Shown: positions 7,906 through 15,549 of the stretch, piece by piece
Numbering within the stretch: position 1 is the stretch's first letter
Layout: the number at the start of each line of letters is the position of its first letter
Origin: an uncultured Bacteroidota bacterium
GTDB taxonomy: Bacteria > Bacteroidota > Bacteroidia > Flavobacteriales > UA16
Direction of reading: 5' to 3'
NCBI GenBank assembly: GCA_902535565.1
Contig: CACAUH010000017.1
Coordinates: 1-22,006 of the forward strand
Length of the DNA: 22,006 nucleotides
Program-made: the position numbers and the translations under genes
The notes under the pieces: generated by a model
Databases searched by the model: none
The model's input: the letters and a program-made list of their open reading frames with translations, nothing else
What the model was told of the DNA's origin: nothing

Positions 7906-8897
7906 GAGGATGTGAAATTGTGACGATGAGACGGCACCTTGGCGAGTTCAGCGCCGAGGAATTCGGCGATTGCGCGCATGCCTTGTCGGGCGTTACCCAA
8001 ACGGGCCTCCGCCTCTGCATTGTAATTCGTGTTAATGTTGACATCATAGAAATGCAACTTTCCCTGTGCATCCGGAGCTGCTTCCATGGCTGCGACCTCC
8101 ATGCCAGAGTCAGACAGGAAGTCAAGGCAACGCTCCACTTCCCGGGGATCGTGATGCTCCAACACCTCAAACTTGGCCCGCCCATCAGCCGGACAGAACG
8201 TGGTCCCCACCTGACAAGCATCGGATGGACACAGATCAAACCCGCCCCCTGTATCAATGCTGACCGTGTAGTAATGGCGTCCACCTATGAATTCGAGGCG
8301 CAGCACTCGGCCATTCGCAGGCTTCACATACTCTTGCAAGACAACAGTGCCATCCAACGTGTAGGACCCGAACATATTGGCTACAGCCTCGACGTCTTTC
8401 GCGTTACGCACAAGGGTGACTCCCGTCCCCTTCCCTCCTCGATTGGGCTTGACAATGAAAGGTTGGTCCCATCGTGCTGCCGCACTCCGAAAGGCATTGA
8501 CACCTGTAGCAGCCACTGTATGCGGCGCAGTCAGACCATGGTCGCGAAGCGCAATCACCTGCTCGACCTTGCTCACTTCCAAGGCTGTGGCCCTGCGATT
8601 GTTGATGACCCTTCGTCCGTGGGATTCCAACCAAGCCATCACGCCTCGGGTCGCCTCCCAGGCAAAACGGTGATCTCGGGTGTGACTGCTGGCGCTCATG
8701 CGGTTGTAGAAGACGCCTTCTGGCGGAAGTGAAGACATGTCAAGCTCTGCTTCATCAATGAACCATTCCCGGTAGGGCAAGCCGCTCAACTCGAGGTGTG
8801 CAATCAGGGGCTCGACCCACACGCTGTTTTCATGTAGAATGTGGATGACCGGCTGGGTATCAATGGTCCCAGTTAAGGGAGATATAGGAGAAATCAT
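7902..8897 (-). CDS. ATP-grasp ligase, RimK/glutathione-synthase-like
   Basis: A 331-residue ATP-grasp enzyme expected to form an amide or peptide bond through an acyl-phosphate. Using the ATG at 8897, 'IHILHENSVWVEPL' (13-31) begins the pre-ATP-grasp domain and 'FYNRMSASSHTRDHR' follows near 63-77. ATP contacts are 'FIVKPNRGGKGTGV' (147-160) and the hinge 'LQEYV' (187-191); Glu272 and the asparagines of 'FYDVNINTNYN' (283-293) are the likely metal ligands. A cysteine-bearing stretch 'LCPSDACQVGTTFCP' (222-236) is notable. The frame stays open upstream to a GTG at 8972, but that extension runs through a terminator hairpin, and the conserved sequence begins near residue 11, so I prefer 8897. 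The 3' end overlaps the oxidase start by four bases. The ligase substrate is unknown. Confidence 0.87.
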   Translation of the reverse strand: MISPISPLTGTIDTQPVIHILHENSVWVEPLIAHLELSGLPYREWFIDEAELDMSSLPPEGVFYNRMSASSHTRDHRFAWEATRGVMAWLESHGRRVINNRRATALEVSKVEQVIALRDHGLTAPHTVAATGVNAFRSAAARWDQPFIVKPNRGGKGTGVTLVRNAKDVEAVANMFGSYTLDGTVVLQEYVKPANGRVLRLEFIGGRHYYTVSIDTGGGFDLCPSDACQVGTTFCPADGRAKFEVLEHHDPREVERCLDFLSDSGMEVAAMEAAPDAQGKLHFYDVNINTNYNAEAEARLGNARQGMRAIAEFLGAELAKVPSHRHNFTSS

Positions 8898-8915
8898 GGC
8901 GGTTGGATTAAGGGC

Positions 8916-8944
8916 AAACAAAAAGCCCGGCTGAAGGGCCGGGC
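8916..8944 (-). terminator. Intrinsic terminator, possible attenuator before the ATP-grasp gene
   Basis: On the minus strand GCCCGGC-CCTTCA-GCCGGGC forms a perfect 7-bp GC stem (8944-8925) and is followed by TTTTTGTTT (8924-8916). This is a strong Rho-independent terminator. It ends only 18 bases before the ATP-grasp ATG and about 150 bases after the priA stop. It may simply end priA transcripts, or it may act as an attenuator for the ATP-grasp/oxidase operon. The promoter position decides between the two and cannot be settled from sequence alone. Confidence 0.8.
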
Positions 8945-9006
8945 GCAGTAAAATCAAGGAGGCGTTCTTCACATGGAATTAGCAAACATGATGGTACTGT
9001 GCCCGG
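8925..9006 (-). promoter_or_regulatory. Candidate attenuation leader (antiterminator plus terminator)
   Basis: CCGGGC on the minus strand at 9006-9001 is complementary to GCCCGG, the upstream arm of the terminator (8944-8939). Pairing of the two would leave a 56-base loop and block the terminator stem, giving mutually exclusive structures. In between lie a six-codon ORF, M-F-A-N-S-M-stop (8989-8969), and a GTG-started reading frame (8972) rich in Leu that runs unbroken into the ATP-grasp gene. These are the parts of a translation- or ligand-controlled attenuator. The six-base complementarity is short, so chance is possible. Confidence 0.35.
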
Positions 9007-9097
9007 AAGACCAGACAACAAGAGCAACAACACGTAAGATTCCAATTCATGACATGAAGATAAGACATATATTCCACTAATTCAATAATTCATCTAA
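9007..9097. other. AT-rich intergenic stretch after priA
   Basis: This stretch, especially 9050-9097, is distinctly AT-rich compared with its surroundings and holds no ORF with coding character. On the minus strand it lies between the priA stop and the ATP-grasp leader, where a promoter for that operon would be expected, but I found no good TTTG-N19-21-TAnnTTTG match. Confidence 0.4.
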
Positions 9098-11548
9098 TTA
9101 ATATGGGTCTACGTCTATTATAACCCGGATTGACTTGTGCCCCTCTACTTCTCTGAACGCTTCGACATCCTCCTTCAATGCCGCCTTAACTGAAGCAGGC
9201 GACGCCTCCCTCTCGAACTTCAGGAGGATGTGCCGGTGGAACTGGTCGTTGATTCTTGGTATGGGTGGCTCTTCGGGGCCAATCACACGCCCCCCGAATC
9301 GACTCCGCAAGCGCCCAGCCAATGCCGACGCACCTTGCCGCACCTTGTGCGGATCGCGGTGACGCAGAACCAAGCGAATGAGGCGGACAACAGGTGGGTA
9401 CTGGAAGGTCTTTCGCTCCTGCATTTCCGCCTTTGCCATCGAGACGGCATCATGGCGGACCACATGAGTAAACACCCAATGCTCCGGATCAAAGGTCTGA
9501 ATCAACACGCGCCCCTGATCTGCTCGCCGACCGGCACGGCCCGAAACCTGTGTCAGAAGTTGGAAGGTCCTCTCCAAGGCTCGGAAATCAGGATGGTGCA
9601 ACATTCGGTCAGCCTGAAGGATACCCACAAGCCCCACATTTTCAAAATCCAGCCCCTTGGTCACCATCTGGGTACCAACAAGAATCTGTACCTCACCAGT
9701 TTCGAAAGCGCGGATGATGCGCTCGTGACCCGATCGGTTGCGCGTGGTATCCAGGTCCATTCTCGCCGAGGCCACCTCTGGAAAGTGGGTCGCGATTTCT
9801 TCTTCAATCCGCTCAGTTCCAATTCCCTTTGACTCAACCTCCTCACTTCCGCAACGCGGACAGGTTTTCGGCTCCGACTCCCGATAACCACAATAGTGGC
9901 AGTGCAGGTCCTTGAGATATTTGTGCAATGTGAGAGACACATCACACCGCGCGCACTCAGGAACCCACCCGCAGGTCCTGCATTGGGAAACCGGGGCATA
10001 TCCCCTCCGGTTCTGAAACAGAATGACCTGCCTTCCGGCATTGAGGGTCTCCCCGATGGCCTCCAATAGGGTTCGGCTGAAATGTCCTTCCATTCGCCGC
10101 TGTTTGTGGGCCCTGCGCAAATCCACAAGCTCCACAGAAGGCAGAGACGTGCCGCCAAACCGCTCGCGCAGTGCCACATGAACAGCGCGATCTCCATCAA
10201 CTGCCCAGCGCGCTTCCAACGAAGGCGTCGCTGAGCCTAGAACCACATGGGCTCCGTGAAGGTGACCGAGCATGGCCGCCACATCACGCGCCTGATAACG
10301 CGGTGCAGGGTCCTGTTGTTTGTAGCTGGGATCATGCTCCTCATCGACCACGATTAGCCCGAGCCTTCGGAAAGGGAGAAACACAGCGCTTCGGGCCCCA
10401 ACCAACAATCGCCCCTTGCCCTTTTCTTCCGCGACCCGTCGAAAGGTGGTGGTGCGCTCCCTCGGTGTAAATCGGCTGTGGTAGACCTCAAGCCGGTCCC
10501 CAAAAAACCGCCTGAGTCGGACGATGAGTTGGGTTGTCAAGGCAATCTCAGGAACCAAAAACAGCGCGTCCTTCCCCACCGCGAGAACGTCGTGAATCAG
10601 GTGGGTGTAGACCTCTGTCTTTCCCGAACCTGTAACCCCTTCGAGCAGCACAAGTCCTTTTTGGTTCAATCCCGCACGAATTGCATGAACAGCATCCATT
10701 TGGGCGGGACTCAACTCAGCGAGGGGCAAGACGTCTTCATGGGCGCCAGTCAACCATGGGTCTTGCTTGAAGGAAAAGGCGATTCCTTTTTCCACCAATG
10801 CTCTGAAAATCTGGGTGTCGAAGCCGCGCTTTCTGGCCAGCTCCGCCATGGGGACCCCCACCTTGTGTCTCGAATCGTCGAGCAAGGCCATCATCGCCCT
10901 TGACTGCGCAGGCGCCCGGGCATCCAGTCGGTCCAATTGTTCGCCCAGCCACTGCTCATCCCCCGCCGCCCGTTCAGACAGCCGGACCATGGCAACGACC
11001 TTCTGTCCGGGACCACGTCGCATTTCCTCATTGGACAAGACCCAGCCGGACTCGACCAAGGCCCGCAGCACTGGAGCGGGGTCTTTCAGCCCCAGTAAGT
11101 CACCCACTTCACGGTAGGCCATGGCTCCCCTTAGCCTCAGCGCTTCCACCACTTGGAATTCGCGATCCTCCAAATCACTTTCGTCACGCTCATCCGCATT
11201 CGATGCCAACTGCAACTTGGTTTCGCTCGCCAACCGCATGCCACCGGGCAACGCCGCGAGGGCAACCTCACCTGGGGAGCAACAATAATGTCCCGCCATC
11301 CAATCCCAGAAGCGCAGGGTTTCATCCGATAACAAAGGCTCCCGATCCAATAAACTGACGAAGGCCTCGGTCCGATGCTCGGGTGTCCTGTCGTGGATGG
11401 TGCGCACCACAGCCGTGTGAAGTCGCTTTCCCCTAAGCGGCACGACCACCCGGCTTCCCACCTTTACCGCACCGGCATGCTCAATCGGAACCTGGTAGGT
11501 CAACAGGCCCGGAAGCGCCAAAGGGAGAATGACATCGACGTATTGCAC
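9098..11548 (-). CDS. priA: Primosomal protein N' (replication restart helicase PriA)
   Basis: An 816-residue superfamily 2 DNA helicase that recognises stalled forks and D-loops and reloads the replicative helicase. The 3'-DNA-binding domain begins 'YVDVILPLALPGLLTYQVP'. The helicase core has Walker A 'GVTGSGKTE' (304-312), the DEEH box (402-405), 'GSATPS' and 'GRAGRR'. Eight zinc-binding cysteines occur as four CxxC pairs (523/526, 532/535, 550/553, 563/566). The GTG at 11548 puts the conserved start three residues in; an in-frame GTG at 11593 would add 15 unconserved, charged residues and is less likely. The gene diverges from bcp across a short gap. All catalytic motifs appear intact. Confidence 0.95.
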   Translation of the reverse strand: MQYVDVILPLALPGLLTYQVPIEHAGAVKVGSRVVVPLRGKRLHTAVVRTIHDRTPEHRTEAFVSLLDREPLLSDETLRFWDWMAGHYCCSPGEVALAALPGGMRLASETKLQLASNADERDESDLEDREFQVVEALRLRGAMAYREVGDLLGLKDPAPVLRALVESGWVLSNEEMRRGPGQKVVAMVRLSERAAGDEQWLGEQLDRLDARAPAQSRAMMALLDDSRHKVGVPMAELARKRGFDTQIFRALVEKGIAFSFKQDPWLTGAHEDVLPLAELSPAQMDAVHAIRAGLNQKGLVLLEGVTGSGKTEVYTHLIHDVLAVGKDALFLVPEIALTTQLIVRLRRFFGDRLEVYHSRFTPRERTTTFRRVAEEKGKGRLLVGARSAVFLPFRRLGLIVVDEEHDPSYKQQDPAPRYQARDVAAMLGHLHGAHVVLGSATPSLEARWAVDGDRAVHVALRERFGGTSLPSVELVDLRRAHKQRRMEGHFSRTLLEAIGETLNAGRQVILFQNRRGYAPVSQCRTCGWVPECARCDVSLTLHKYLKDLHCHYCGYRESEPKTCPRCGSEEVESKGIGTERIEEEIATHFPEVASARMDLDTTRNRSGHERIIRAFETGEVQILVGTQMVTKGLDFENVGLVGILQADRMLHHPDFRALERTFQLLTQVSGRAGRRADQGRVLIQTFDPEHWVFTHVVRHDAVSMAKAEMQERKTFQYPPVVRLIRLVLRHRDPHKVRQGASALAGRLRSRFGGRVIGPEEPPIPRINDQFHRHILLKFEREASPASVKAALKEDVEAFREVEGHKSIRVIIDVDPY

Positions 11549-11613
11549 GAACAGCGAAAGTACCTCAGTCCTCGGCCTCTTCACTTCTCTCACAAACCCG
11601 TGAACCGAGAAGA

Positions 11614-11621
11614 CAAATTTG
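11614..11621. promoter_or_regulatory. Palindromic -7-like box between priA and bcp
   Basis: CAAATTTG is a perfect 8-base palindrome and matches the Bacteroidota -7 element TAnnTTTG with one mismatch on both strands. It sits 13 bases before the bcp ATG and 65 bases before the chosen priA start, so one element could serve transcription in both directions. No convincing -33 TTTG was found at the right distance on either side. Confidence 0.25.
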
Positions 11622-11634
11622 CGGTTCTTCTGTT

Positions 11635-12105
11635 ATGCATCACCTCAACGTTGGCGACCCCGCCCCAGCTTTCTCAGCCCTCGACCAAAACGACAAGACA
11701 CACACCCTCGATGATTACCGTGGCAAACGGGTCGTCTTGTATTTCTACCCCAAGGACAACACTCCCGGCTGCACCAACCAAGCGTGTAGCCTCCGCGACG
11801 GAATGGCTGAACTCCAGTCCGCCAACATCACGGTACTCGGCGTGAGCATCAACCATGCCACCTCCCATAAAAAGTTCATCGAAAAGTTTGACCTTCCTTT
11901 TGACCTGCTTGTGGACGAAGATCACAGTCTGCAGGACACTTTCGGAGTGTGGGGCTTGAAGAAATTCATGGGACGGGAATACGACGGAACGCACCGAACC
12001 ACCTTCTGTATTGACGAACAAGGAAACATTGCGGCCATTATCCGAAAGCCAAAGGTGAAGGACCACGCCGCTGAAGTACTCGCTGCTTTCGGGGATAAAA
12101 GTTGA
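11635..12105 (+). CDS. bcp: Thiol peroxidase, Bcp/PrxQ-type peroxiredoxin
   Basis: A 156-residue peroxiredoxin of the AhpC/TSA superfamily that reduces hydrogen peroxide and organic peroxides with thioredoxin-supplied electrons in the cytosol. The peroxidatic Cys46 is in '[15 protein letters not shown]' and the resolving Cys51 is five residues later, the C-x4-C arrangement of atypical two-cysteine PrxQ enzymes. '[15 protein letters not shown]' is the family signature and '[12 protein letters not shown]' is the usual C-terminal strand segment with the active-site arginine. Length and start are normal. It lies 88 bases before recA on the same strand; co-transcription is possible. The nearby oxidase would produce peroxide, but the two are not in one operon. 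Confidence 0.96.
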   Translation: MHHLNVGDPAPAFSALDQNDKTHTLDDYRGKRVVLYFYPKDNTPGCTNQACSLRDGMAELQSANITVLGVSINHATSHKKFIEKFDLPFDLLVDEDHSLQDTFGVWGLKKFMGREYDGTHRTTFCIDEQGNIAAIIRKPKVKDHAAEVLAAFGDKS

Positions 12106-12193
12106 CCTCTCGCTAACAAAAACACAGCACAACGTAAATCCCTTACGGAGCGTGGCTTCTACTTTGCTATCGCTTCTATTGAAAACCACCCAC

Positions 12194-13225
12194 ATGGCTG
12201 CAGAAAACAAGGAAAAGCTCAAAGCGCTCCAACTCACACTGGACCGCATCGACAAGACATACGGCAAGGGCACCGTCATGAAACTCGGGGACGAGGCCGT
12301 CGAAAAAATCGATGCCATCTCCTCTGGCTCGCTCTCTCTCGACATCGCTTTGGGCGTTGGCGGGTTTCCCCGTGGCCGCGTCGTGGAGATATACGGCCCG
12401 GAAAGCTCAGGCAAAACCACATTGGCAACCCATGCCCTTGCAGAGGCGCAAAAGGCGGGCGGAATATGTGCCTTCATCGATGCAGAGCATGCCTTCGATA
12501 AGTACTATGCGGAGAAGCTGGGGGTAGACACCGAAAACCTGCTGATTTCCCAACCAGACAATGGAGAGCAGGCCCTCGAAATCGCCGATAACCTCATTCG
12601 ATCAGGGGCCATCGATCTTATTGTGATTGACTCTGTCGCTGCACTCACGCCTCGTGCCGAAATCGAAGGTGAGATGGGCGACTCCTCCGTCGGTCTTCAA
12701 GCGCGCCTGATGTCCAAGGCGCTAAGGAAACTCACGTCAACCATCAATAAAACTGGATGCTGCTGCGTGTTTATCAACCAGCTGCGCGAGAAAATCGGCG
12801 TCATGTTCGGCAATCCGGAAACGACCACGGGTGGAAACGCATTGAAATTTTACTCCTCGGTGCGGATTGACATCCGCCGAAGCAGCCAGATTAAAGACGG
12901 GGACGTCGTGATGGGCAACCGCACCAAAGTCAAAATTGTAAAGAACAAGGTTGCACCGCCATTCAGACGCGCGGAGTTCGACATCATGTACGGCAAGGGC
13001 ATCTCCCGTGTTGGCGAGGTCATTGACCTTGGCGTCGACCTCGGCATTGTCAAAAAGTCTGGCTCCTGGTTCAGCTATGGTGAAACCAGATTGGGACAAG
13101 GCCGCGATTCTGTCAAGAATCTACTCTCTGACAATCCAGAGCTCATGGAAGAGCTCGAAGCCGGCATCAAGGCTGCCCTCAACGACGAGGTGGTCGAAGA
13201 CGTAGCAGAGCAGACGGAAGCTTGA
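12194..13225 (+). CDS. recA: Recombinase RecA
   Basis: A 343-residue DNA-dependent ATPase that forms filaments on single-stranded DNA, drives strand exchange and activates LexA self-cleavage. The start at 12194 gives '[20 protein letters not shown]', matching the family N-terminus; the frame is open upstream to 12152 but the extra 14 residues are not conserved. Walker A is GPESSGKT (68-75), the catalytic glutamate is Glu98 in 'IDAEHA', and Walker B is 'LIVIDS' (142-147). Loop L1 '[17 protein letters not shown]' and L2 '[16 protein letters not shown]' are intact. The C-terminal tail is acidic, as usual. I could not recognise a LexA-type operator upstream. The stop shares one base with the next start, so translation is probably coupled. 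Confidence 0.98.
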   Translation: MAAENKEKLKALQLTLDRIDKTYGKGTVMKLGDEAVEKIDAISSGSLSLDIALGVGGFPRGRVVEIYGPESSGKTTLATHALAEAQKAGGICAFIDAEHAFDKYYAEKLGVDTENLLISQPDNGEQALEIADNLIRSGAIDLIVIDSVAALTPRAEIEGEMGDSSVGLQARLMSKALRKLTSTINKTGCCCVFINQLREKIGVMFGNPETTTGGNALKFYSSVRIDIRRSSQIKDGDVVMGNRTKVKIVKNKVAPPFRRAEFDIMYGKGISRVGEVIDLGVDLGIVKKSGSWFSYGETRLGQGRDSVKNLLSDNPELMEELEAGIKAALNDEVVEDVAEQTEA

Positions 13226-14244
13226 TGGAGCGACTCCTGTATGGAATGCTCATCCTGCCCGCACTCTGGGCAGGATGCAGCTCCACTGAATCCCAAGGAG
13301 AAGGTGAGCCGCCAGCCGCAGACACCTTGGCCTTGCTCAACGCCCAAATTCTCAATTCTCCCTTGGAAGCTGACGGCTACGCCAACAGGGCGGAATTTCA
13401 CCTTCGACGCGGAGAAATAGGAGCGGCATTGGAGGACCTCGAGTTGGTCGTACAAGCCGACTCAACGAGAATCGAAGAGCGTCACACATTGGGCCAACTT
13501 CGATTTGATGTCCGTGACTTTGAGGGCGCCGTTCGAGAATGGGAAGGCGTACTTAACGTCAATCACAACCACACACCATCGCTTCTTTCTCTGGCCCAGG
13601 TAGACGTTCTGTTGCGTGCTTACGAGCCGGCACTCAAACGAATCAATGCTGCCCTTCAAGTAGACAATCGGTTGGATGACGCCTATTTCCTCAAGGGCAG
13701 ATTGTACTTGGAAACTGGGGACACAGTTAAGGCCGCGAGCTCATTCCAAACTGCGTCGGAAGTCAACCCAGATCGATACGATGCCTTTATTCAGTTGGGC
13801 CTATTGCGCGCCGCGGCGGATGACGACCTCGCCTTAGAGTATTTCCGGACTGCCCGATCTCTGCGTCCCCAGAGCATTGAAGCGCTCTACGATGAGGCCA
13901 TATTCCTTCAAGAACACGCGAAAATCGACACCGGTCGCTACACGCTTGCCTTAAATCTTTATGACCGCATTCTCGAACTGGACAACGCCAACGCCTCTGC
14001 AGCCTTCAACAAAGGATACATCCATTTGGAATACCTGACTGATTATGAGCAAGCGGAGTTGTGGTTCAAAGAAGCCATTTCGCGACTTCCCCAATACCAC
14101 CAAGCCCACTACAACCTTGGACTTGCAATTGAGAGTCAGGGGAGAAACCGAGAAGCACTGGAAGCATACAATGCCGCCCTGAAAATCGATCCGGCCTATA
14201 CTCCCGCTGCCATCGCAAAAGGCCGAATCCTTTCGAGCAACTGA
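13225..14244 (+). CDS. TPR-repeat lipoprotein
   Basis: A 339-residue protein with a lipoprotein signal '[18 protein letters not shown]', lipobox LWAGC, and expected lipidated Cys18 followed by 'SSTESQGEGE'. The rest consists of consecutive tetratricopeptide repeats; the clearest units contain 'AYFLKGRLYLETGDTVKAAS', 'ASAAFNKGYIHLEYLTDYEQ' and 'HQAHYNLGLAIESQGRNREA', each with the small-Gly/Ala-aromatic-Ala pattern. About eight repeats fit in the length. TPR lipoproteins of this kind are common in Bacteroidota and act as protein-protein scaffolds on the cell envelope. The start ATG overlaps the recA stop (TGATG). I see no functional reason for linkage to recA, and the partner protein is unknown. 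Confidence 0.9.
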   Translation: MERLLYGMLILPALWAGCSSTESQGEGEPPAADTLALLNAQILNSPLEADGYANRAEFHLRRGEIGAALEDLELVVQADSTRIEERHTLGQLRFDVRDFEGAVREWEGVLNVNHNHTPSLLSLAQVDVLLRAYEPALKRINAALQVDNRLDDAYFLKGRLYLETGDTVKAASSFQTASEVNPDRYDAFIQLGLLRAAADDDLALEYFRTARSLRPQSIEALYDEAIFLQEHAKIDTGRYTLALNLYDRILELDNANASAAFNKGYIHLEYLTDYEQAELWFKEAISRLPQYHQAHYNLGLAIESQGRNREALEAYNAALKIDPAYTPAAIAKGRILSSN

Positions 14245-14267
14245 CCAATTTGGAACTGACACCAAAG

Positions 14268-14295
14268 AAAAAAGCCGGCGAAGTGCCGGCTTTTT
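14268..14295. terminator. Bidirectional intrinsic terminator
   Basis: AAAAAA-GCCGGC-GAAGT-GCCGGC-TTTTT: a perfect 6-bp GC stem with a five-base loop, flanked by an A-run on one side and a T-run on the other, so it works on both strands. It lies between the convergent TPR lipoprotein gene (ends 14244) and rplT (ends 14315) and should end both the recA and the thrS-infC-rpmI-rplT transcripts. Confidence 0.9.
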
Positions 14296-14314
14296 CAATT
14301 TCTGAAGTGTGGAG

Positions 14315-14659
14315 TTACTTCACTTGGTCTACCACAGACTTAAATGCTGCAGGGTGGTTCAGGGCGAGGTCTGCGAGCACCTTTCGATTGAGCCCGATTC
14401 CAGCCTTGCTGCACTTGCCCATGAACTGAGAGTAACTCATGCCATGTTGGCGAGCACCTGCGTTGATTCTTTGGATCCACAGAGAGCGGAATTGACGCTT
14501 CTTGAGTTTCCGGCCTACGTATGCGTAGCACAAGCCTTTCTCTACCGCATTTTTTGCGACGGTCCAGACGTTCTTTCGGGCTCCATAGTAGCCCTTTGCC
14601 ATTTTCAGGACTTTCTTTCTGCGCGCTCTGCTGGCGACAGCGTTGTTTGAACGGGGCAT
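14315..14659 (-). CDS. rplT: 50S ribosomal protein L20
   Basis: A 114-residue basic ribosomal protein, normal in length. '[29 protein letters not shown]' is the typical Arg/Lys-rich N-terminal extension that binds 23S rRNA early in large-subunit assembly, and '[23 protein letters not shown]' is the L20 signature. In Escherichia coli and relatives L20 also represses its own operon by binding leader RNA. It is the last gene of the thrS-infC-rpmI-rplT cluster, 74 bases after rpmI and followed by a strong terminator. Confidence 0.98.
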   Translation of the reverse strand: MPRSNNAVASRARRKKVLKMAKGYYGARKNVWTVAKNAVEKGLCYAYVGRKLKKRQFRSLWIQRINAGARQHGMSYSQFMGKCSKAGIGLNRKVLADLALNHPAAFKSVVDQVK

Positions 14660-14684
14660 GGTTTATCGGGTTTGGCGGACAGCG

Positions 14685-14700
14685 TCCCGCACTGGCGGGA
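14685..14700 (-). promoter_or_regulatory. Hairpin between rpmI and rplT
   Basis: On the minus strand TCCCGC-CAGT-GCGGGA forms a perfect 6-bp stem with a four-base loop in the 74-base spacer between rpmI and rplT. There is no T-run after it, so it is not a normal terminator. It could protect RNA, mark a processing site or take part in L20 binding; these are suggestions only. Confidence 0.3.
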
Positions 14701-14733
14701 TCTTGGGGGCTGGACGCCGGTTTTGATTTGTGA

Positions 14734-14928
14734 TTAGATGCCCAATTGGGTTTTGATGTTAGGCGTATCCACCTTGCTCACCAATCCAGTTTGGGTCAGG
14801 TTGCGCTTCTGCTTCGTCCCTTTCTTGGTCAGAATGTGGGACTTGAAGGCGTGCTTGCGCTTGAGCTTTCCCGTGCCGGTCACGGTAAAACGCTTTTTTG
14901 CGCTGCTCTTGGTCTTCATCTTCGGCAT
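14734..14928 (-). CDS. rpmI: 50S ribosomal protein L35
   Basis: A 64-residue, highly basic ribosomal protein of normal length. '[36 protein letters not shown]' contains the K-T-K-S-x-A-K-K-R-F signature and the G-T-G-K-x-K-R motif of L35. It lies in its usual place between infC and rplT. The spacer to infC is 42 bases and shows no terminator, in line with one transcript. Confidence 0.97.
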   Translation of the reverse strand: MPKMKTKSSAKKRFTVTGTGKLKRKHAFKSHILTKKGTKQKRNLTQTGLVSKVDTPNIKTQLGI

Positions 14929-14970
14929 GTCGTCCGTATATGGTGGGTCGGGCTGGGCCCTTCCCGGGAT

Positions 14971-15525
14971 TTACTTTTTGGGTCGGAGCGTGATAAACAT
15001 CCGTTTTCCTTCCAACTTCGGCATCAGCTCCACGGTTCCCACGTCTTCCAGTTCCTGCGCAAAACGCAGCAACAGAATCTCTCCCCTCTCCTTAAACACA
15101 ATCGATCTTCCACGGAAGAAGACGTGCGCCTTGAGCTTGTTGCCCTCCTCGAGGAACTTGCGGGCGTGTTTGACCTTGAAGTTGAAATCGTGATCGTCCG
15201 TATTGGGACCAAAACGAATCTCCTTCTGGGTCACCTTGGCTTGGTTCGCCTTGATTTCCTTTTGCTTCTTCTTCTGGTCGTACAGGAACTTCTGATAGTT
15301 CAGAATCCTGCAGACTGGAGGATCTGCTTTCGGGGAAATCTCCACAAGGTCCAGTTCCTGCTCCTCGGCCATCGTGATGGCATCATCTAATTCAACAATG
15401 TCGGCATCTCCGATATTGTCACCGACCAAACGCACTTTGGGCGCCCGGATTTCCCGGTTCGTCCTGTGCGGATTCTTTTTGATCACCCGGGCTGGGCCTC
15501 GGGATCGTCTGCGTCGAATGGCGAT
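14971..15525 (-). CDS. infC: Translation initiation factor IF-3 with non-AUG start
   Basis: IF-3 binds the 30S subunit, prevents premature 50S joining and checks the start codon-initiator tRNA pairing. '[20 protein letters not shown]' belongs to the N-terminal domain, and '[20 protein letters not shown]' bridges to the linker and C-terminal domain with '[20 protein letters not shown]'. There is no ATG in frame anywhere near the N-terminus. Bacteroidota IF-3 proteins commonly begin M-A-I-R-, and here the same place reads ATC-GCC-ATT-CGA, so I take AUC at 15525 as start (184 residues). The alternative is TTG at 15549, directly after the thrS stop (192 residues). Rare start codons in infC underlie IF-3 autocontrol in Escherichia coli (AUU). 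The protein is certain; the exact start is not. Confidence 0.93.
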   Translation of the reverse strand: MAIRRRRSRGPARVIKKNPHRTNREIRAPKVRLVGDNIGDADIVELDDAITMAEEQELDLVEISPKADPPVCRILNYQKFLYDQKKKQKEIKANQAKVTQKEIRFGPNTDDHDFNFKVKHARKFLEEGNKLKAHVFFRGRSIVFKERGEILLLRFAQELEDVGTVELMPKLEGKRMFITLRPKK

Positions 15526-15549
15526 GGTGCTCTCAGTTTGGTTGTTCAA

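Noticed and set aside
7021..7923. Long plus-strand open frame (300 codons) across the oxidase gene
   Set aside because: It is antisense to a flavoenzyme with intact diagnostic residues; its translation is Pro/His/Cys-rich with no family motifs.
7920..8732. Plus-strand open frame (270 codons) across the ATP-grasp gene
   Set aside because: It is the complement of the ATP-grasp coding frame, with low-complexity composition and no recognisable domain.
8898..8972. N-terminal extension of the ATP-grasp protein by 25 residues from GTG
   Set aside because: It would translate through the terminator stem and is not part of the conserved fold; kept only as a possible leader frame.
12152..12193. N-terminal extension of recA by 14 residues
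   Set aside because: The conserved RecA N-terminus begins at the ATG at 12194.
11674..12477. Minus-strand open frame across bcp and the recA start
   Set aside because: It runs opposite to two highly conserved genes and the gap between them, and has no coding character of its own.
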